DNA of 64,000 nt from Streptomyces sp. PH10-H1 (lineage in GTDB: Bacteria; Actinomycetota; Actinomycetes; Streptomycetales; Streptomycetaceae): NCBI RefSeq assembly GCF_030063355.1, contig NZ_JASISZ010000010.1:1-64000 (forward strand), written 5' to 3'. The notes beneath the pieces were generated by a model. That model saw nothing but the letters and a program-made list of their open reading frames with translations. It did not search any database and was not told the origin of the DNA. Below, one piece after another: positions 1-8,167 of this stretch (positions are counted from its first letter, which is position 1; each line of letters opens with the position of its first letter). The translations under genes were made by a program, and so were the position numbers.

Positions 1-798
1 CTCCCGCAGCCGGGCGGCGGCGGTGCGGGCGGGGGAGAGGTGCTGGGCCGAACGCAGCCGGACCAGTACGGCCAGCGGCTCGGCGGCGGGCACCGGCCCC
101 AGCGGCCCGGGGGACGGGACCCGGCAGAGCGCGGCGGCACCGGGGGTCGTACGGATCCCGGGCAGCTCCCGCTCGCCGTCGGTGGGGTCGTCGGAACCGG
201 CGGATGCTGAGGCGGAGGCGTCGGGGGCCGCCGTCCAGCCCAGTACGCAGACGAGCGCGTGCACCTCGTCCGCGTCCGGGCCGAGAGCCGCGCGCAGCGC
301 GCCCCGCGCGGTCTCGCGCCGCTCGCCGGGGCCCGCGGTCAGTGCCGCGCGCAGCTCGCGGCCGACGTCGGCGCCCGCCCGGGACTCGGCGGCCAGCCGG
401 TCGCCGATCCGGTCGCAGACCTCCATCGCGGCGATGAGCCGCGGATCCGGGCCGGGCGCGGCGTCCGAGTCGTCCAGCAGCCACACATAGCCGTGGACGA
501 TGCCGCGATGGCGCACCGGCAGGCAGATCCGGCCCCGGAAGACGCCCGCGGACGGGGCGGCGGGGATGCGTACCGGGCCGGTGGCGCGGGCGATGCCGAA
601 GCGTTCGAACCAGGAGCGGACCTCGGTCGTCGAGCGGCGGGTGAGGATCGACCGGGTACGGACCGGGTCCATCGCGCCGTCGTCCTCGCTGTCGTGCGCG
701 CCGAAGGCGATCAGCCGGAAATCGCGGTCCTCCAGGGTCGCGGGCGCGCCGACGAGCGCGGACACCTCGTCGACCAATTCCTCGTAGTCACCTCGCAC
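1..798 (-). CDS. PucR-family transcriptional regulator (partial)
   Basis: Read on the minus strand from a GTG at 798, the frame stays open for 266 codons to the left edge, so the C-terminus lies outside the window. The N-terminal part reads like the sensory half of PucR/CdaR regulators, with segments such as RDFRLIAFGAHD, a charged helix with VRSWFERFGIA, and a GAF-like stretch RGRICLPVRHRGIVHGYVWL. PucR proteins normally carry a C-terminal helix-turn-helix, which is not visible here. The gene diverges from proline dehydrogenase with 134 bp between starts, so it probably controls the proline catabolic genes. That role is inferred from position. The ATG at 806 is in another frame that stops quickly, so GTG 798 is preferred. 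Confidence 0.8.
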   Translation of the reverse strand, partial: MRGDYEELVDEVSALVGAPATLEDRDFRLIAFGAHDSEDDGAMDPVRTRSILTRRSTTEVRSWFERFGIARATGPVRIPAAPSAGVFRGRICLPVRHRGIVHGYVWLLDDSDAAPGPDPRLIAAMEVCDRIGDRLAAESRAGADVGRELRAALTAGPGERRETARGALRAALGPDADEVHALVCVLGWTAAPDASASASAGSDDPTDGERELPGIRTTPGAAALCRVPSPGPLGPVPAAEPLAVLVRLRSAQHLSPARTAAARLRE

Positions 799-859
799 CC
801 CGCCATTGTCTCTTACATCTGTATGAGGGATGCCGCACGGATGCGTGACAGGTGTCGAT

Positions 860-887
860 GGTTCACCGGGTAGGTGGACCCTAGATT
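860..887 (+). promoter_or_regulatory. putative operator and -10 box of the proline catabolic genes
   Basis: An imperfect inverted repeat, GGTTCACC (860-867) and GGTGGACC (873-880), abuts a TAGATT hexamer (882-887) that fits the Streptomyces -10 pattern TANNNT. It lies in the divergent region between the PucR-type regulator and proline dehydrogenase, so it is a reasonable place for a regulator to act. Binding is not shown by sequence alone. Confidence 0.35.
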
Positions 888-932
888 TCGCGGTGTTGCT
901 GCCTGTTCATGCTCATCCTGGAGGAGCCCCCC

Positions 933-1862
933 GTGCTCGGTCCCGTGTTGCTCGCCGCCTCGCGCAGCGACCGCATGCGCCGCATCGTCGCCGCCGCGCC
1001 GATCACCCGTCCCGTGGTGAACCGTTTCGTCGCCGGTGACGAGCTGCATCCCGCCATGGACACCGTCCGTGAGCTGACCGCGTCCGGTCTTGAGGTCACC
1101 CTCGACCACCTGGGCGAGGACGTCACCGACCGGGACACGGCGAACGCGACCCGGGATGCGTACCTGAGCCTGCTGCGGGCCCTGGAGACCGAGGGTCTCG
1201 GCACCCGCGCCGAGGTCTCGGTGAAGCTGTCCGCGTTCGGGCAGGCACTGCCCGGCGGCGGCCACGACATAGCGCTGGAGAACGTGCGCGAGGTCGCGGA
1301 ACTGGCCACCGTGATCGGCACCACGGTCACCCTGGACATGGAGGACCACACCACGGTCGACTCGACCCTGGCGATCCTCGCCGAGCTGCGCCAGGAGCAC
1401 CCGGACACCGGCGCCGTCATCCAGTCGTATCTGTTCCGCACCGAGGACGACGCCAGGAAGCTGGCCGTGGCCGGCTCGCGCGTACGTCTGGTGAAGGGCG
1501 CGTACGACGAGCCCGCGAGCGTCGCCTTCCAGTCCAAGGCCGAGGTCGACACGGCGTATGTGCGCGTCCTGAAGATCCTCATGGAGGGCGAGGGCTACCC
1601 GATGGTCGGCTCGCACGACCCGCGCCTCATCGCGATCGCCCAGGAGCTGGCCGCCCGCTACGGCCGCAAGCCCGGCAGCTACGAGTTCCAGATGCTCTAC
1701 GGCATCCGTACCGCCGAGCAGCGCCGCCTCGCCGACGACGGCGAGCGCATGCGCATCTACGTGCCCTACGGCGCAGACTGGTACGGATACTTCATGCGCC
1801 GTCTCGCGGAGCGCCCGGCGAACCTCGCCTTCTTCCTCCGTTCCTTCCTCCCCAGCCGCTGA
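933..1862 (+). CDS. putB: proline dehydrogenase (FAD-dependent, monofunctional)
   Basis: This 309-residue protein oxidises L-proline to 1-pyrroline-5-carboxylate using FAD and passes electrons to the respiratory chain. It has the length of monofunctional proline dehydrogenases. Visible family motifs are VSVKLSAFGQ, LDMEDHTTVD, RLVKGAYDEP, GSHDPRL, and the C-terminal active-site block VPYGADWYGYFMRRLAERP. GTG 933 is chosen because GGAGGAG at 920-926 sits six bases upstream; an in-frame ATG at 909 has no ribosome-binding site. P5C dehydrogenase follows 43 bp downstream on the same strand, so the two steps of proline-to-glutamate degradation are probably co-transcribed. The symbol is by analogy with other actinobacteria. 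Confidence 0.93.
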   Translation: MLGPVLLAASRSDRMRRIVAAAPITRPVVNRFVAGDELHPAMDTVRELTASGLEVTLDHLGEDVTDRDTANATRDAYLSLLRALETEGLGTRAEVSVKLSAFGQALPGGGHDIALENVREVAELATVIGTTVTLDMEDHTTVDSTLAILAELRQEHPDTGAVIQSYLFRTEDDARKLAVAGSRVRLVKGAYDEPASVAFQSKAEVDTAYVRVLKILMEGEGYPMVGSHDPRLIAIAQELAARYGRKPGSYEFQMLYGIRTAEQRRLADDGERMRIYVPYGADWYGYFMRRLAERPANLAFFLRSFLPSR

Positions 1863-1905
1863 GCGACCGCCCTCCCGTCGCCGTCAACCCCAAGGAGCGC
1901 ATTTC

Positions 1906-3534
1906 ATGGACGCTGTGACCCAGGTCCCCACGCCGGTGAACGAGCCGATCCACTCCTACGCCCCCGGGTCCCCGGAGCGCTCGCGGCTCGAAGCGAAGCT
2001 GAAGGAGCTGGCCGGCAATCCGGTCGACCTGCCGATGACCATCGGCGGCGAGAAGCGGATGGGCGGCGGCGAGCGCTTCGACGTCGTACAGCCGCACAAT
2101 CACAGCGCCCGGATCGGCACCTACGCCAACGCCACGGCCAAGGACGCGCAGGACGCGGTGGACGCCGCCCTCGCCGCCGCCCCGGCGTGGCGCGCGCTCT
2201 CCTTCGACGACCGCGCCGCAATCATCCTGCGCGCCGCCGACCTGCTGTCCGGCCCCTGGCGCGAGACGCTGGCCGCCTCCACCATGCTCGGCCAGTCGAA
2301 GACCGCCCAGCAGGCCGAGATCGACTGCCCGTGCGAGCTCGTCGACTTCTGGCGCTTCAACGTCTCCTTCGCCCGGCAGATCCTCGCCGAGCAGCCGATC
2401 AGTAGCGCGGGCGTGTGGAACCGCAGCGACCACCGGCCGCTCGAGGGCTTCGTCTACGCGATCACGCCGTTCAACTTCACGGCCATCGCGGGCAACCTGC
2501 CGACCGCCCCCGCCCTGATGGGCAACACCGTCGTATGGAAGCCGTCCCCGACGCAGACCCACGCCGCCGTGCTGCTCATGCAGGTGCTGGAGGCCGCGGG
2601 TCTGCCCAAGGGCGTCATCAACCTGGTGACCGGCGACGGCATCGCCGTCTCCGAGGTGGCGCTCACCCACCCGGACCTGGCCGGTATCCACTTCACGGGC
2701 TCGACCAGGACCTTCCAGCACCTGTGGAAGACGGTCGGCACCAACATCGAGAAGTACAAGACGTACCCGCGGCTGGTCGGTGAGACCGGTGGCAAGGACT
2801 TCGTCGTCGCCCACCCGTCCGCCGACCCGGCGATCCTGAAGACCGCGCTGACCCGCGGCTCCTTCGAGTATCAGGGCCAGAAGTGCTCGGCCTCCTCCCG
2901 CGCCTACATCCCGCGCTCCATCTGGGAGAACGGCTTCAAGGAGGAGTTCGCGGCCGAGGTCGACGGCATCACCATGGGTGACGTCACCGACCTGTCGAAC
3001 TTCATCGGCGCCGTCATCGACGAGCGCGCCTTCGCCAAGAACAAGGCCGCCATCGACCGCGCCAAGGCCGACCCGACGGTCGAGGTCGTCGCCGGCGGCA
3101 CGTACGACGACTCGGTCGGCTACTTCGTCCGCCCGACCGTCCTGGTCTCGAGCGACCCGGCGAACGAGATCTTCCGCGACGAGTACTTCGGCCCGATCCT
3201 CGGTGTCCACGTCTACGAGGACTCCGACTTCGACGCGATGCTCGCCCAGATGGAGTCCGTCTCGCCGTACGCCCTGACCGGCTCGATCATCGCCCAGGAC
3301 CGCGCCGCCGCGGTCGACGCCATGGAGAAGCTGCGCTTCGCGGCAGGCAACTTCTACATCAACGACAAGTCGACCGGCGCCGTCGTCGGCCAGCAGCCCT
3401 TCGGCGGCGGCCGCGCCTCCGGTACGAACGACAAGGCCGGCGCCGCGTCCAACCTGATGCGCTGGACGTCGACCCGCTCCATCAAGGAGACGCTGGTCCC
3501 GCCGACCGACTACCGGTACCCGCACCAGGGCTGA
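1906..3534 (+). CDS. pruA: L-glutamate gamma-semialdehyde (P5C) dehydrogenase
   Basis: This 542-residue aldehyde dehydrogenase oxidises glutamate semialdehyde/P5C to glutamate with NAD+, completing proline breakdown. The general base falls at E293 in VGETGGKD and the catalytic cysteine at C327 in GQKCSASSR. The nucleotide-binding region includes FNFTAIAGNLPTAPALMGN and VVWKPSPTQ, and the C-terminal oligomerisation strand follows. Length matches the group I P5CDH family. It lies 43 bp after proline dehydrogenase and is preceded by a purine-rich AAGGAG-type site. An imperfect GC-rich hairpin at about 3566-3620 probably ends the operon. Confidence 0.95.
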   Translation: MDAVTQVPTPVNEPIHSYAPGSPERSRLEAKLKELAGNPVDLPMTIGGEKRMGGGERFDVVQPHNHSARIGTYANATAKDAQDAVDAALAAAPAWRALSFDDRAAIILRAADLLSGPWRETLAASTMLGQSKTAQQAEIDCPCELVDFWRFNVSFARQILAEQPISSAGVWNRSDHRPLEGFVYAITPFNFTAIAGNLPTAPALMGNTVVWKPSPTQTHAAVLLMQVLEAAGLPKGVINLVTGDGIAVSEVALTHPDLAGIHFTGSTRTFQHLWKTVGTNIEKYKTYPRLVGETGGKDFVVAHPSADPAILKTALTRGSFEYQGQKCSASSRAYIPRSIWENGFKEEFAAEVDGITMGDVTDLSNFIGAVIDERAFAKNKAAIDRAKADPTVEVVAGGTYDDSVGYFVRPTVLVSSDPANEIFRDEYFGPILGVHVYEDSDFDAMLAQMESVSPYALTGSIIAQDRAAAVDAMEKLRFAAGNFYINDKSTGAVVGQQPFGGGRASGTNDKAGAASNLMRWTSTRSIKETLVPPTDYRYPHQG

Positions 3535-3840
3535 CCAGCCCCCGCGGCCTCGTCCGCGGCCCGCGCGCAGACCGCCGCCCCCGCTCTCCGGTCCCCATCC
3601 GGACGCGGGGGCGGCCTGCGTTCGAGTGGCATCCGTCTCAGATAGTAGGAAGTCCGAGTAACTGTGGAGACATAACGGCGGAGCTGGCCTAGCTTTGTAG
3701 GAGCCGAACGACACGCTTCACCAGCGATCGGCGGATGCGAACCGGTGCGATTCCTCGCAGGTCACCCCCTGCAGCGCCCGTTCCCCGCCCCGTTCTGTGG
3801 CGACAACCATCTCCTTGATCTTCCTTTGGAGCTGATCACC
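3535..3840. other. intergenic region: putative terminator and promoter for a small ORF
   Basis: The first part (about 3566-3620) holds an imperfect GC-rich stem-loop that could terminate the proline operon. After about 3625 the sequence becomes less GC-rich, with AGATAGTAGGAAG and CCTAGCTTTG stretches that could supply a promoter (TAGCTT as a -10-like hexamer) for the 31-codon ORF at 3841. I see no RNA gene here. Confidence 0.3.
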
Positions 3841-3936
3841 ATGGACGAGACCGCACGCGAGAACGCGATGAAGGCACTGCAGCGCTCGCTCGACCGCCGG
3901 GACAACGGCGGCAGCACCGGTCACGAACGCCGCTAG
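3841..3936 (+). CDS. small protein of 31 residues, unknown function
   Basis: A short ORF starting ATG GAC GAG and ending TAG encodes a highly charged, probably helical peptide (MDETARENAMKALQRSLDRR followed by a Gly/Ser/Arg tail). GGAG at 3828-3831 lies nine bases upstream of the ATG, and third codon positions are mostly G or C, both consistent with real translation. It stands alone between the proline operon and a strong palindromic terminator. I do not recognise a family and assign no function. Confidence 0.5.
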   Translation: MDETARENAMKALQRSLDRRDNGGSTGHERR

Positions 3937-3955
3937 CCGGTAGCAGTGGGTTTGT

Positions 3956-4001
3956 CCTCAATCGCCGGACGGGCTGAATTCAGCCCGTCCGGCGATTGAG
4001 G
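3956..4001. terminator. 46-bp perfect palindrome, bidirectional terminator
   Basis: The two 23-base arms (3956-3978 and 3979-4001) are exact inverted copies meeting at the core GGGCTGAATTCAGCCC. It lies between the small ORF on the plus strand and the phosphatase gene on the minus strand, so it can terminate both. The same 16-base core recurs in the terminator after gltX near 43009. Confidence 0.75.
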
Positions 4002-4044
4002 CCGTTTCGCTTCGCGCGGCGCGCCACCGTGCTGTGTTTGTCGT

Positions 4045-5637
4045 TCACTTCGCCCTTCGGGCCACCGTGAAGTGGTCGATGCGCTCGCCCGTCTCCGCCA
4101 GCGCCGACACCGTGAGGGTCGACGTACGGCCGGCGGACGCCGGCTCGACCTCGACGGCGATGAACGAGTAGCCCGTGTAGCGGACCCGGGACCAGGCGAC
4201 GTTCTCGGTGACCTTGCCGCCGCCCTTGGCCGAGTGCCAGGTGGCCACGGAGTCGACGTGGTTCTCGTGACCCTCGAACGAGTCGGGGGCCGGGAAGTTG
4301 TAGAGGCTGCGGCCCGCGCCGCCGGCCGTCACGTACACGATGCCGTCGCGGTCCGGGTGCACCGTGTCGCCGATGGCGACCGGCTTGGAGACCTTGCCGC
4401 CGCGGATCGCGTCGGTGCGCTCGTAGACGTGGTTGTGGCCGTTGACGACCAGGTCGACCTGGTGCTTCTCGAAGAGCGGCACCCACTTCTCCTGCACACC
4501 GCCGTCGGAGGCGTGGGCGTTGGTGGTCGAGAAGGCGCAGTGGTGGAAGAAGACCACGATGAAGTCGATACCGCGCTGCTTGCGCAGCTCACCGAGGCGC
4601 TGGTCCAGCCACGCGGTCTGCCGGCCGGCGCTGATGTCGTAGTTGGCCGGGATCTCGTACGAGACATCGTTCGCGTCGAGGGCGACGACGGCGGTGTTCC
4701 CGTAGACGAAGGAGTACGCGCCCGGCTGGTTCTTCGCGTCCGGGCCGTTGCCCGGCAGGCTCCAGCGGGCCTCCTGGCCGCCGTAGCCGTTGGGGGAGTA
4801 CCAGGCCTCCATGTCGTGGTTGCCGGTCGTCACCATCCACGGGACGCGGGCGGCCACGGACTCCGTCTGCGCGAGGAACTGGTCCCAGTTCCGCGCGTCG
4901 TAGACGTTGGAGTCGGACTGCTGGCCGGAACCGGCCGGGTCGGCGTAGCAGATGTCGCCGGCGTGCAGGTGGAAGGCCGGGTTCTGCGCCAGGATCAGGC
5001 TGTCGTTGGCCAGTGCGTGGTAGCTGACGCCCTGGTCGCCGAAGGCGGTGAAGGTGAAGCTCTCACCGCGGTGGGCCGGGGCGGTGGTAAAGGTGCCGAT
5101 GGTGCCGAACGCCTGCCCGGAGGCCGGGTCGAAGCCCTCGTGGCCGACGCCGTAGTAGTACGTGGTGCCGGGGCGCAGCCCGTCCAGCGCGGCGTGCAGG
5201 TAGTACTGGTCGACGGGCGGCAGCTTGCTGTTGAGCAGCTGCGGGGTGTGCAGCGCCCGCACCTCCGCCTCGATCTTGTGGCTGAGCGCCCACGGCCGCA
5301 GGCCCACCCGGATGAAGGGCTTCTTGACGGCGAGCGGGACCTGCCAGGAGACCCGGAACTGGGTCTTGGGATCGGCGCCGAAGGCAAGGTGGCGGCCGAA
5401 GGGGGCGACGAGCGCGCCGCTGACGTGATGCCCGGTCGCGGGCTTGCTCAGCAGCGTGGTCGAAGCGGCGGTCGCGGTGCCGCTCAGCAGCCCGGCCCCC
5501 GCCACCGCACCGGCGGCGGCGACGGTGCCACGTATGACCCGTCGGCGGGTGAGCTTCGAGCGCAGGTATTCGTGCTGTTCGGCCATGCTCATCCGGTCGG
5601 CGAGCTTGTCCGCGATACCCATACGTGGTGTGTCCAT
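4045..5637 (-). CDS. secreted purple acid phosphatase / metallophosphoesterase (TAT signal)
   Basis: This protein of about 530 residues hydrolyses phosphate monoesters outside the cell with a two-metal centre. The N-terminus carries a twin-arginine signal (SKLTRRRVIRGT followed by an Ala/Gly-rich hydrophobic stretch ending TATAAS). Next comes an Fn3-like domain (FRVSWQVP, ATTYYYGVG type). The metallophosphatase core has FGDQGVS, HAGDICYAD, TTGNHD, VVFFHHCAF and NGHNHVYER, the usual metal ligands. ATG 5637 is preferred over a TTG at 5664; an ATG at 5622 is also possible. Divergent from leuB. A PHO-box-like GTTCACCC lies upstream, fitting phosphate control. Confidence 0.88.
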   Translation of the reverse strand: MDTPRMGIADKLADRMSMAEQHEYLRSKLTRRRVIRGTVAAAGAVAGAGLLSGTATAASTTLLSKPATGHHVSGALVAPFGRHLAFGADPKTQFRVSWQVPLAVKKPFIRVGLRPWALSHKIEAEVRALHTPQLLNSKLPPVDQYYLHAALDGLRPGTTYYYGVGHEGFDPASGQAFGTIGTFTTAPAHRGESFTFTAFGDQGVSYHALANDSLILAQNPAFHLHAGDICYADPAGSGQQSDSNVYDARNWDQFLAQTESVAARVPWMVTTGNHDMEAWYSPNGYGGQEARWSLPGNGPDAKNQPGAYSFVYGNTAVVALDANDVSYEIPANYDISAGRQTAWLDQRLGELRKQRGIDFIVVFFHHCAFSTTNAHASDGGVQEKWVPLFEKHQVDLVVNGHNHVYERTDAIRGGKVSKPVAIGDTVHPDRDGIVYVTAGGAGRSLYNFPAPDSFEGHENHVDSVATWHSAKGGGKVTENVAWSRVRYTGYSFIAVEVEPASAGRTSTLTVSALAETGERIDHFTVARRAK

Positions 5638-5658
5638 GACCCGCAATCTCGCATTCCA

Positions 5659-5699
5659 GGTCAACCCGCAGTCGTACTAAGGGTGAACGGTGTATGACG
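5659..5699 (-). promoter_or_regulatory. putative PHO box (PhoP operator) of the acid phosphatase gene
   Basis: On the minus strand GTTCACCC (5688 to 5681) is a full match to the conserved heptamer of Streptomyces PhoP direct-repeat units. GTTGACC (5665 to 5659) lies 23 bases on, close to two 11-bp units, and a weak unit (CGTCATA) lies 11 bases upstream. Position just ahead of a secreted phosphatase supports it, but the flanking units are degenerate. Confidence 0.4.
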
Positions 5700-5754
5700 G
5701 CATTCCCAGGTGTCCGTCATATGGACGTAACGTGTCAATCAATGGGACGCCGAG

Positions 5755-5760
5755 TAGGGT
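5755..5760 (+). promoter_or_regulatory. probable -10 box of leuB, implying a leaderless transcript
   Basis: TAGGGT matches TANNNT and ends six bases before the leuB ATG at 5767. Transcription would begin at or next to the start codon. No Shine-Dalgarno sequence is visible upstream of this ATG, which agrees with leaderless translation. Confidence 0.45.
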
Positions 5761-5766
5761 TTCCCC

Positions 5767-6804
5767 ATGTCTCGCACCCTCAGCCTCGCAGTGATCCCCG
5801 GTGACGGAATCGGCCAGGAGGTCGTGGCCGAAGGCCTCAAGGTCCTTGCCGCCGCGCTCCCTTCGGACGTGAAGCTGGAGACGAAGTCCTTCGACTTCGG
5901 CGCCAAGCGCTACCACGCGACGGGTGAGACGCTCACCGACGCCGATCTGGCGCAGCTGAAGAAGCACGACGCGATCCTGCTGGGCGCGATCGGCGACCCG
6001 TCCGTGCCGTCGGGCGTGCTGGAGCGCGGCTTCCTGCTGAAGCTCCGCTTCGCCTTCGACCACCACGTCAACCTCCGCCCCAGCAAGCTCTTCCCGGGCG
6101 TGCCCACCCCGCTGGCCGGCACCCCGGACATCGACTTCGTCGTGGTCCGCGAGGGCACCGAGGGCCCGTACACCGGCAACGGCGGCTCCATCAGGACCGG
6201 CACCCCGCACGAGGTGGCCACCGAGGTGAGCCTGAACACCGCGTTCGGCGTCGAGCGCGTGGTGCGTGACGCGTACGCCCGCGCCCAGGCCCGCCCGCGC
6301 AAGAAGCTGACGCTGGTCCACAAGAACAATGTGCTGGTGTACGCCGGCCACCTGTGGACGAACATCTTCAACAAGGTCGGCGAAGAGTTCCCCGAGGTCA
6401 CCACCGACTATCTGCATGTGGACGCCGCGACGATCTTCCTCGTCACGCAGCCCGAGCGCTTCGACGTGATCGTTACCGACAACCTCTTCGGCGACATCAT
6501 CACCGACCTCGCCGCCGCCGTCTCCGGCGGCATCGGGATCGCCGCCAGCGGAAACATCAACCCCAGCGGCGACTTCCCGTCCATGTTCGAGCCGGTGCAC
6601 GGCTCCGCCCCCGACATCGCGGGCCAGAGCAAGGCGGACCCGACCGCCACGGTCCTGTCCGTGGCCCTGCTGCTCCGGCACCTGGGCTACGAGGACCAGG
6701 CCGCCCGCGTCGAGGAGGCCGTGCGAGCGGACCTCGTCGAGCGGTCCGCGCCGCGCAGCACCGTAGAGGTGGGCGACGCGCTCGCCGCTCGCGTGGCCGG
6801 CTGA
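5767..6804 (+). CDS. leuB: 3-isopropylmalate dehydrogenase
   Basis: This 345-residue enzyme oxidatively decarboxylates 3-isopropylmalate to 2-ketoisocaproate with NAD+ in leucine synthesis. It begins with the dehydrogenase signature [12 protein letters not shown]. It also shows [38 protein letters not shown], the metal-binding [13 protein letters not shown] and [12 protein letters not shown]. Length matches the shorter actinobacterial LeuB group. There is no ribosome-binding site but a -10-like TAGGGT just upstream, so a leaderless mRNA is likely. ilvE follows 187 bp later with its own probable promoter. leuC, leuD and the regulator ndgR lie about 40 kb away in the same window. Confidence 0.95.
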   Translation: MSRTLSLAVIPGDGIGQEVVAEGLKVLAAALPSDVKLETKSFDFGAKRYHATGETLTDADLAQLKKHDAILLGAIGDPSVPSGVLERGFLLKLRFAFDHHVNLRPSKLFPGVPTPLAGTPDIDFVVVREGTEGPYTGNGGSIRTGTPHEVATEVSLNTAFGVERVVRDAYARAQARPRKKLTLVHKNNVLVYAGHLWTNIFNKVGEEFPEVTTDYLHVDAATIFLVTQPERFDVIVTDNLFGDIITDLAAAVSGGIGIAASGNINPSGDFPSMFEPVHGSAPDIAGQSKADPTATVLSVALLLRHLGYEDQAARVEEAVRADLVERSAPRSTVEVGDALAARVAG

Positions 6805-6875
6805 AACACCCGGCCTCTGGGCTTCACGCCCGAGCGGGTGCGACCATCGACCCCGGGCCGCACATTTATGCCTAG

Positions 6876-6908
6876 GGCCCCATCGCTGCGATAATCAGCG
6901 GTGGGGCC
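6876..6908 (+). promoter_or_regulatory. stem-loop containing an extended -10 box upstream of ilvE
   Basis: GGCCCCATCGCTG (6876-6888) pairs with CAGCGGTGGGGCC (6896-6908) with one G-U. The region between and beside the arms contains TGCGATAAT, a good extended -10. It may be the ilvE promoter, a terminator of leuB, or both. There is no U-run after the stem, so the promoter reading is slightly preferred. Confidence 0.4.
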
Positions 6909-6991
6909 GCTGTGCGAGGGGAAACTCGGACGTCCAAGCACTGGGACGCGGGTGCGGTCCGCCATGACCTCACGGTGAAGGACACGCAGAC

Positions 6992-8095
6992 ATGACGACG
7001 CCCACGATCGAGCTCAAGCCTTCCTCGCACCCGCTGTCCGACGCGGAGCGCGAGGCGATCCTTGTCAATCCCGGGTTCGGCCGCCACTTCACCGACAACA
7101 TGGTGACGATCCGGTGGACCGAGGGCCGCGGCTGGCACGACGCGCAGCTTGTGCCGTACGCCCCGCTCTCCATCGACCCGGCGAACATGACGCTGCACTA
7201 CGCGCAGACGATCTTCGAGGGCCTGAAGGCGTACCGCCAGCCGGACGGCACGGTCGCCACCTTCCGCCCGGAGGCCAACGCCAAGCGCTTCCAGGCGTCC
7301 GCCCGCCGTCTCGCGATGCCCGAGCTCCCCGTCGAGACGTTCATCGAGGCCGTCGACGCGATCGTCGGCCAGGACAAGGCGTGGGTGCCCAGCGCGGGCG
7401 AGCAGTCGCTCTACCTGCGGCCCTTCATGTTCGCCACCGAGGTCGGGCTGGGCGTCAAGCCGGCCAACGAGTACCTCTTCATGGTCATCGCCTCGCCGGC
7501 CGGCGCCTACTTCTCCGGCGGTGTGAAGCCGGTTTCCGTCTGGCTCTCCGAGGAGTACGTGCGCGCCGCGCCCGGCGGCACCGGAGCCGCCAAGGCCGGC
7601 GGCAATTACGCCGCCTCCCTCGTCGCCCAGGCCCAGGCCATCGAGCACGGCTGCGACCAGGTCGTCTGGCTGGACGCGATCGAGCGCAGCTGGATCGAGG
7701 AGATGGGCGGCATGAACCTGTACTTCGTGTACGGGGCCGAAGAGGGCCGGAAGCCGCGGATCCTCACCCCCGAGCTCACCGGCTCGCTGCTTCCCGGCAT
7801 CACCCGTGACTCGCTGCTGCGGATCGCCGCCGACCTGGGTTACGAGGTCGGCGAGGGCCGGATCTCCGTCGAGGACTGGAAGCGCGGCTGCGCCGACGGC
7901 TCGCTCACCGAGGTCTTCGCCTGCGGCACCGCCGCCGTGATCACCCCGGTCGGCTCCGTCAAGTCCACCCGCGCCGACTGGCCGGTGGCGGACGGGCAGC
8001 CCGGCACCGTCACGATGAAGCTCCGGGAGGCGCTGCTGGCCATCCAGACCGGCACCGCGCCCGACCCGCACGGCTGGATGCACCCGCTGGGCTGA
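6992..8095 (+). CDS. ilvE: branched-chain amino-acid aminotransferase
   Basis: This 367-residue fold-type IV PLP enzyme exchanges amino groups between glutamate and the keto acids of leucine, isoleucine and valine. The PLP lysine is K201 in GAAKAGGNYA. Other family motifs are QTIFEGLKAYR, RRLAMPELP, LYLRPFMFATE, EEMGGMNLYFVYG and CGTAAVITPVG. The start is ATG 6992 with GAAGGACACG upstream as a ribosome-binding site. It follows leuB on the same strand and is closed by a strong hairpin at 8103-8152, so it is probably a single-gene unit with its own promoter. Confidence 0.95.
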   Translation: MTTPTIELKPSSHPLSDAEREAILVNPGFGRHFTDNMVTIRWTEGRGWHDAQLVPYAPLSIDPANMTLHYAQTIFEGLKAYRQPDGTVATFRPEANAKRFQASARRLAMPELPVETFIEAVDAIVGQDKAWVPSAGEQSLYLRPFMFATEVGLGVKPANEYLFMVIASPAGAYFSGGVKPVSVWLSEEYVRAAPGGTGAAKAGGNYAASLVAQAQAIEHGCDQVVWLDAIERSWIEEMGGMNLYFVYGAEEGRKPRILTPELTGSLLPGITRDSLLRIAADLGYEVGEGRISVEDWKRGCADGSLTEVFACGTAAVITPVGSVKSTRADWPVADGQPGTVTMKLREALLAIQTGTAPDPHGWMHPLG

Positions 8096-8102
8096 TCCCT
8101 TG

Positions 8103-8152
8103 TTCATGCCGAAGGCCCCGCACGCTCGAGCGTGCGGGGCCTTCGGCATGAA
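8103..8152. terminator. bidirectional terminator between ilvE and the NCS1 permease gene
   Basis: Perfect 25-bp inverted arms (8103-8127 and 8128-8152) centred on CTCGAG, located between two converging genes. Confidence 0.85.
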
Positions 8153-8167
8153 GCGCGACAGCGGGTC

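Noticed and set aside
5637-5664. TTG start at 5664 for the acid phosphatase
   Set aside because: The extra nine residues lie before the family-typical N-terminus, and the TTG lies within the PHO-box-like segment.
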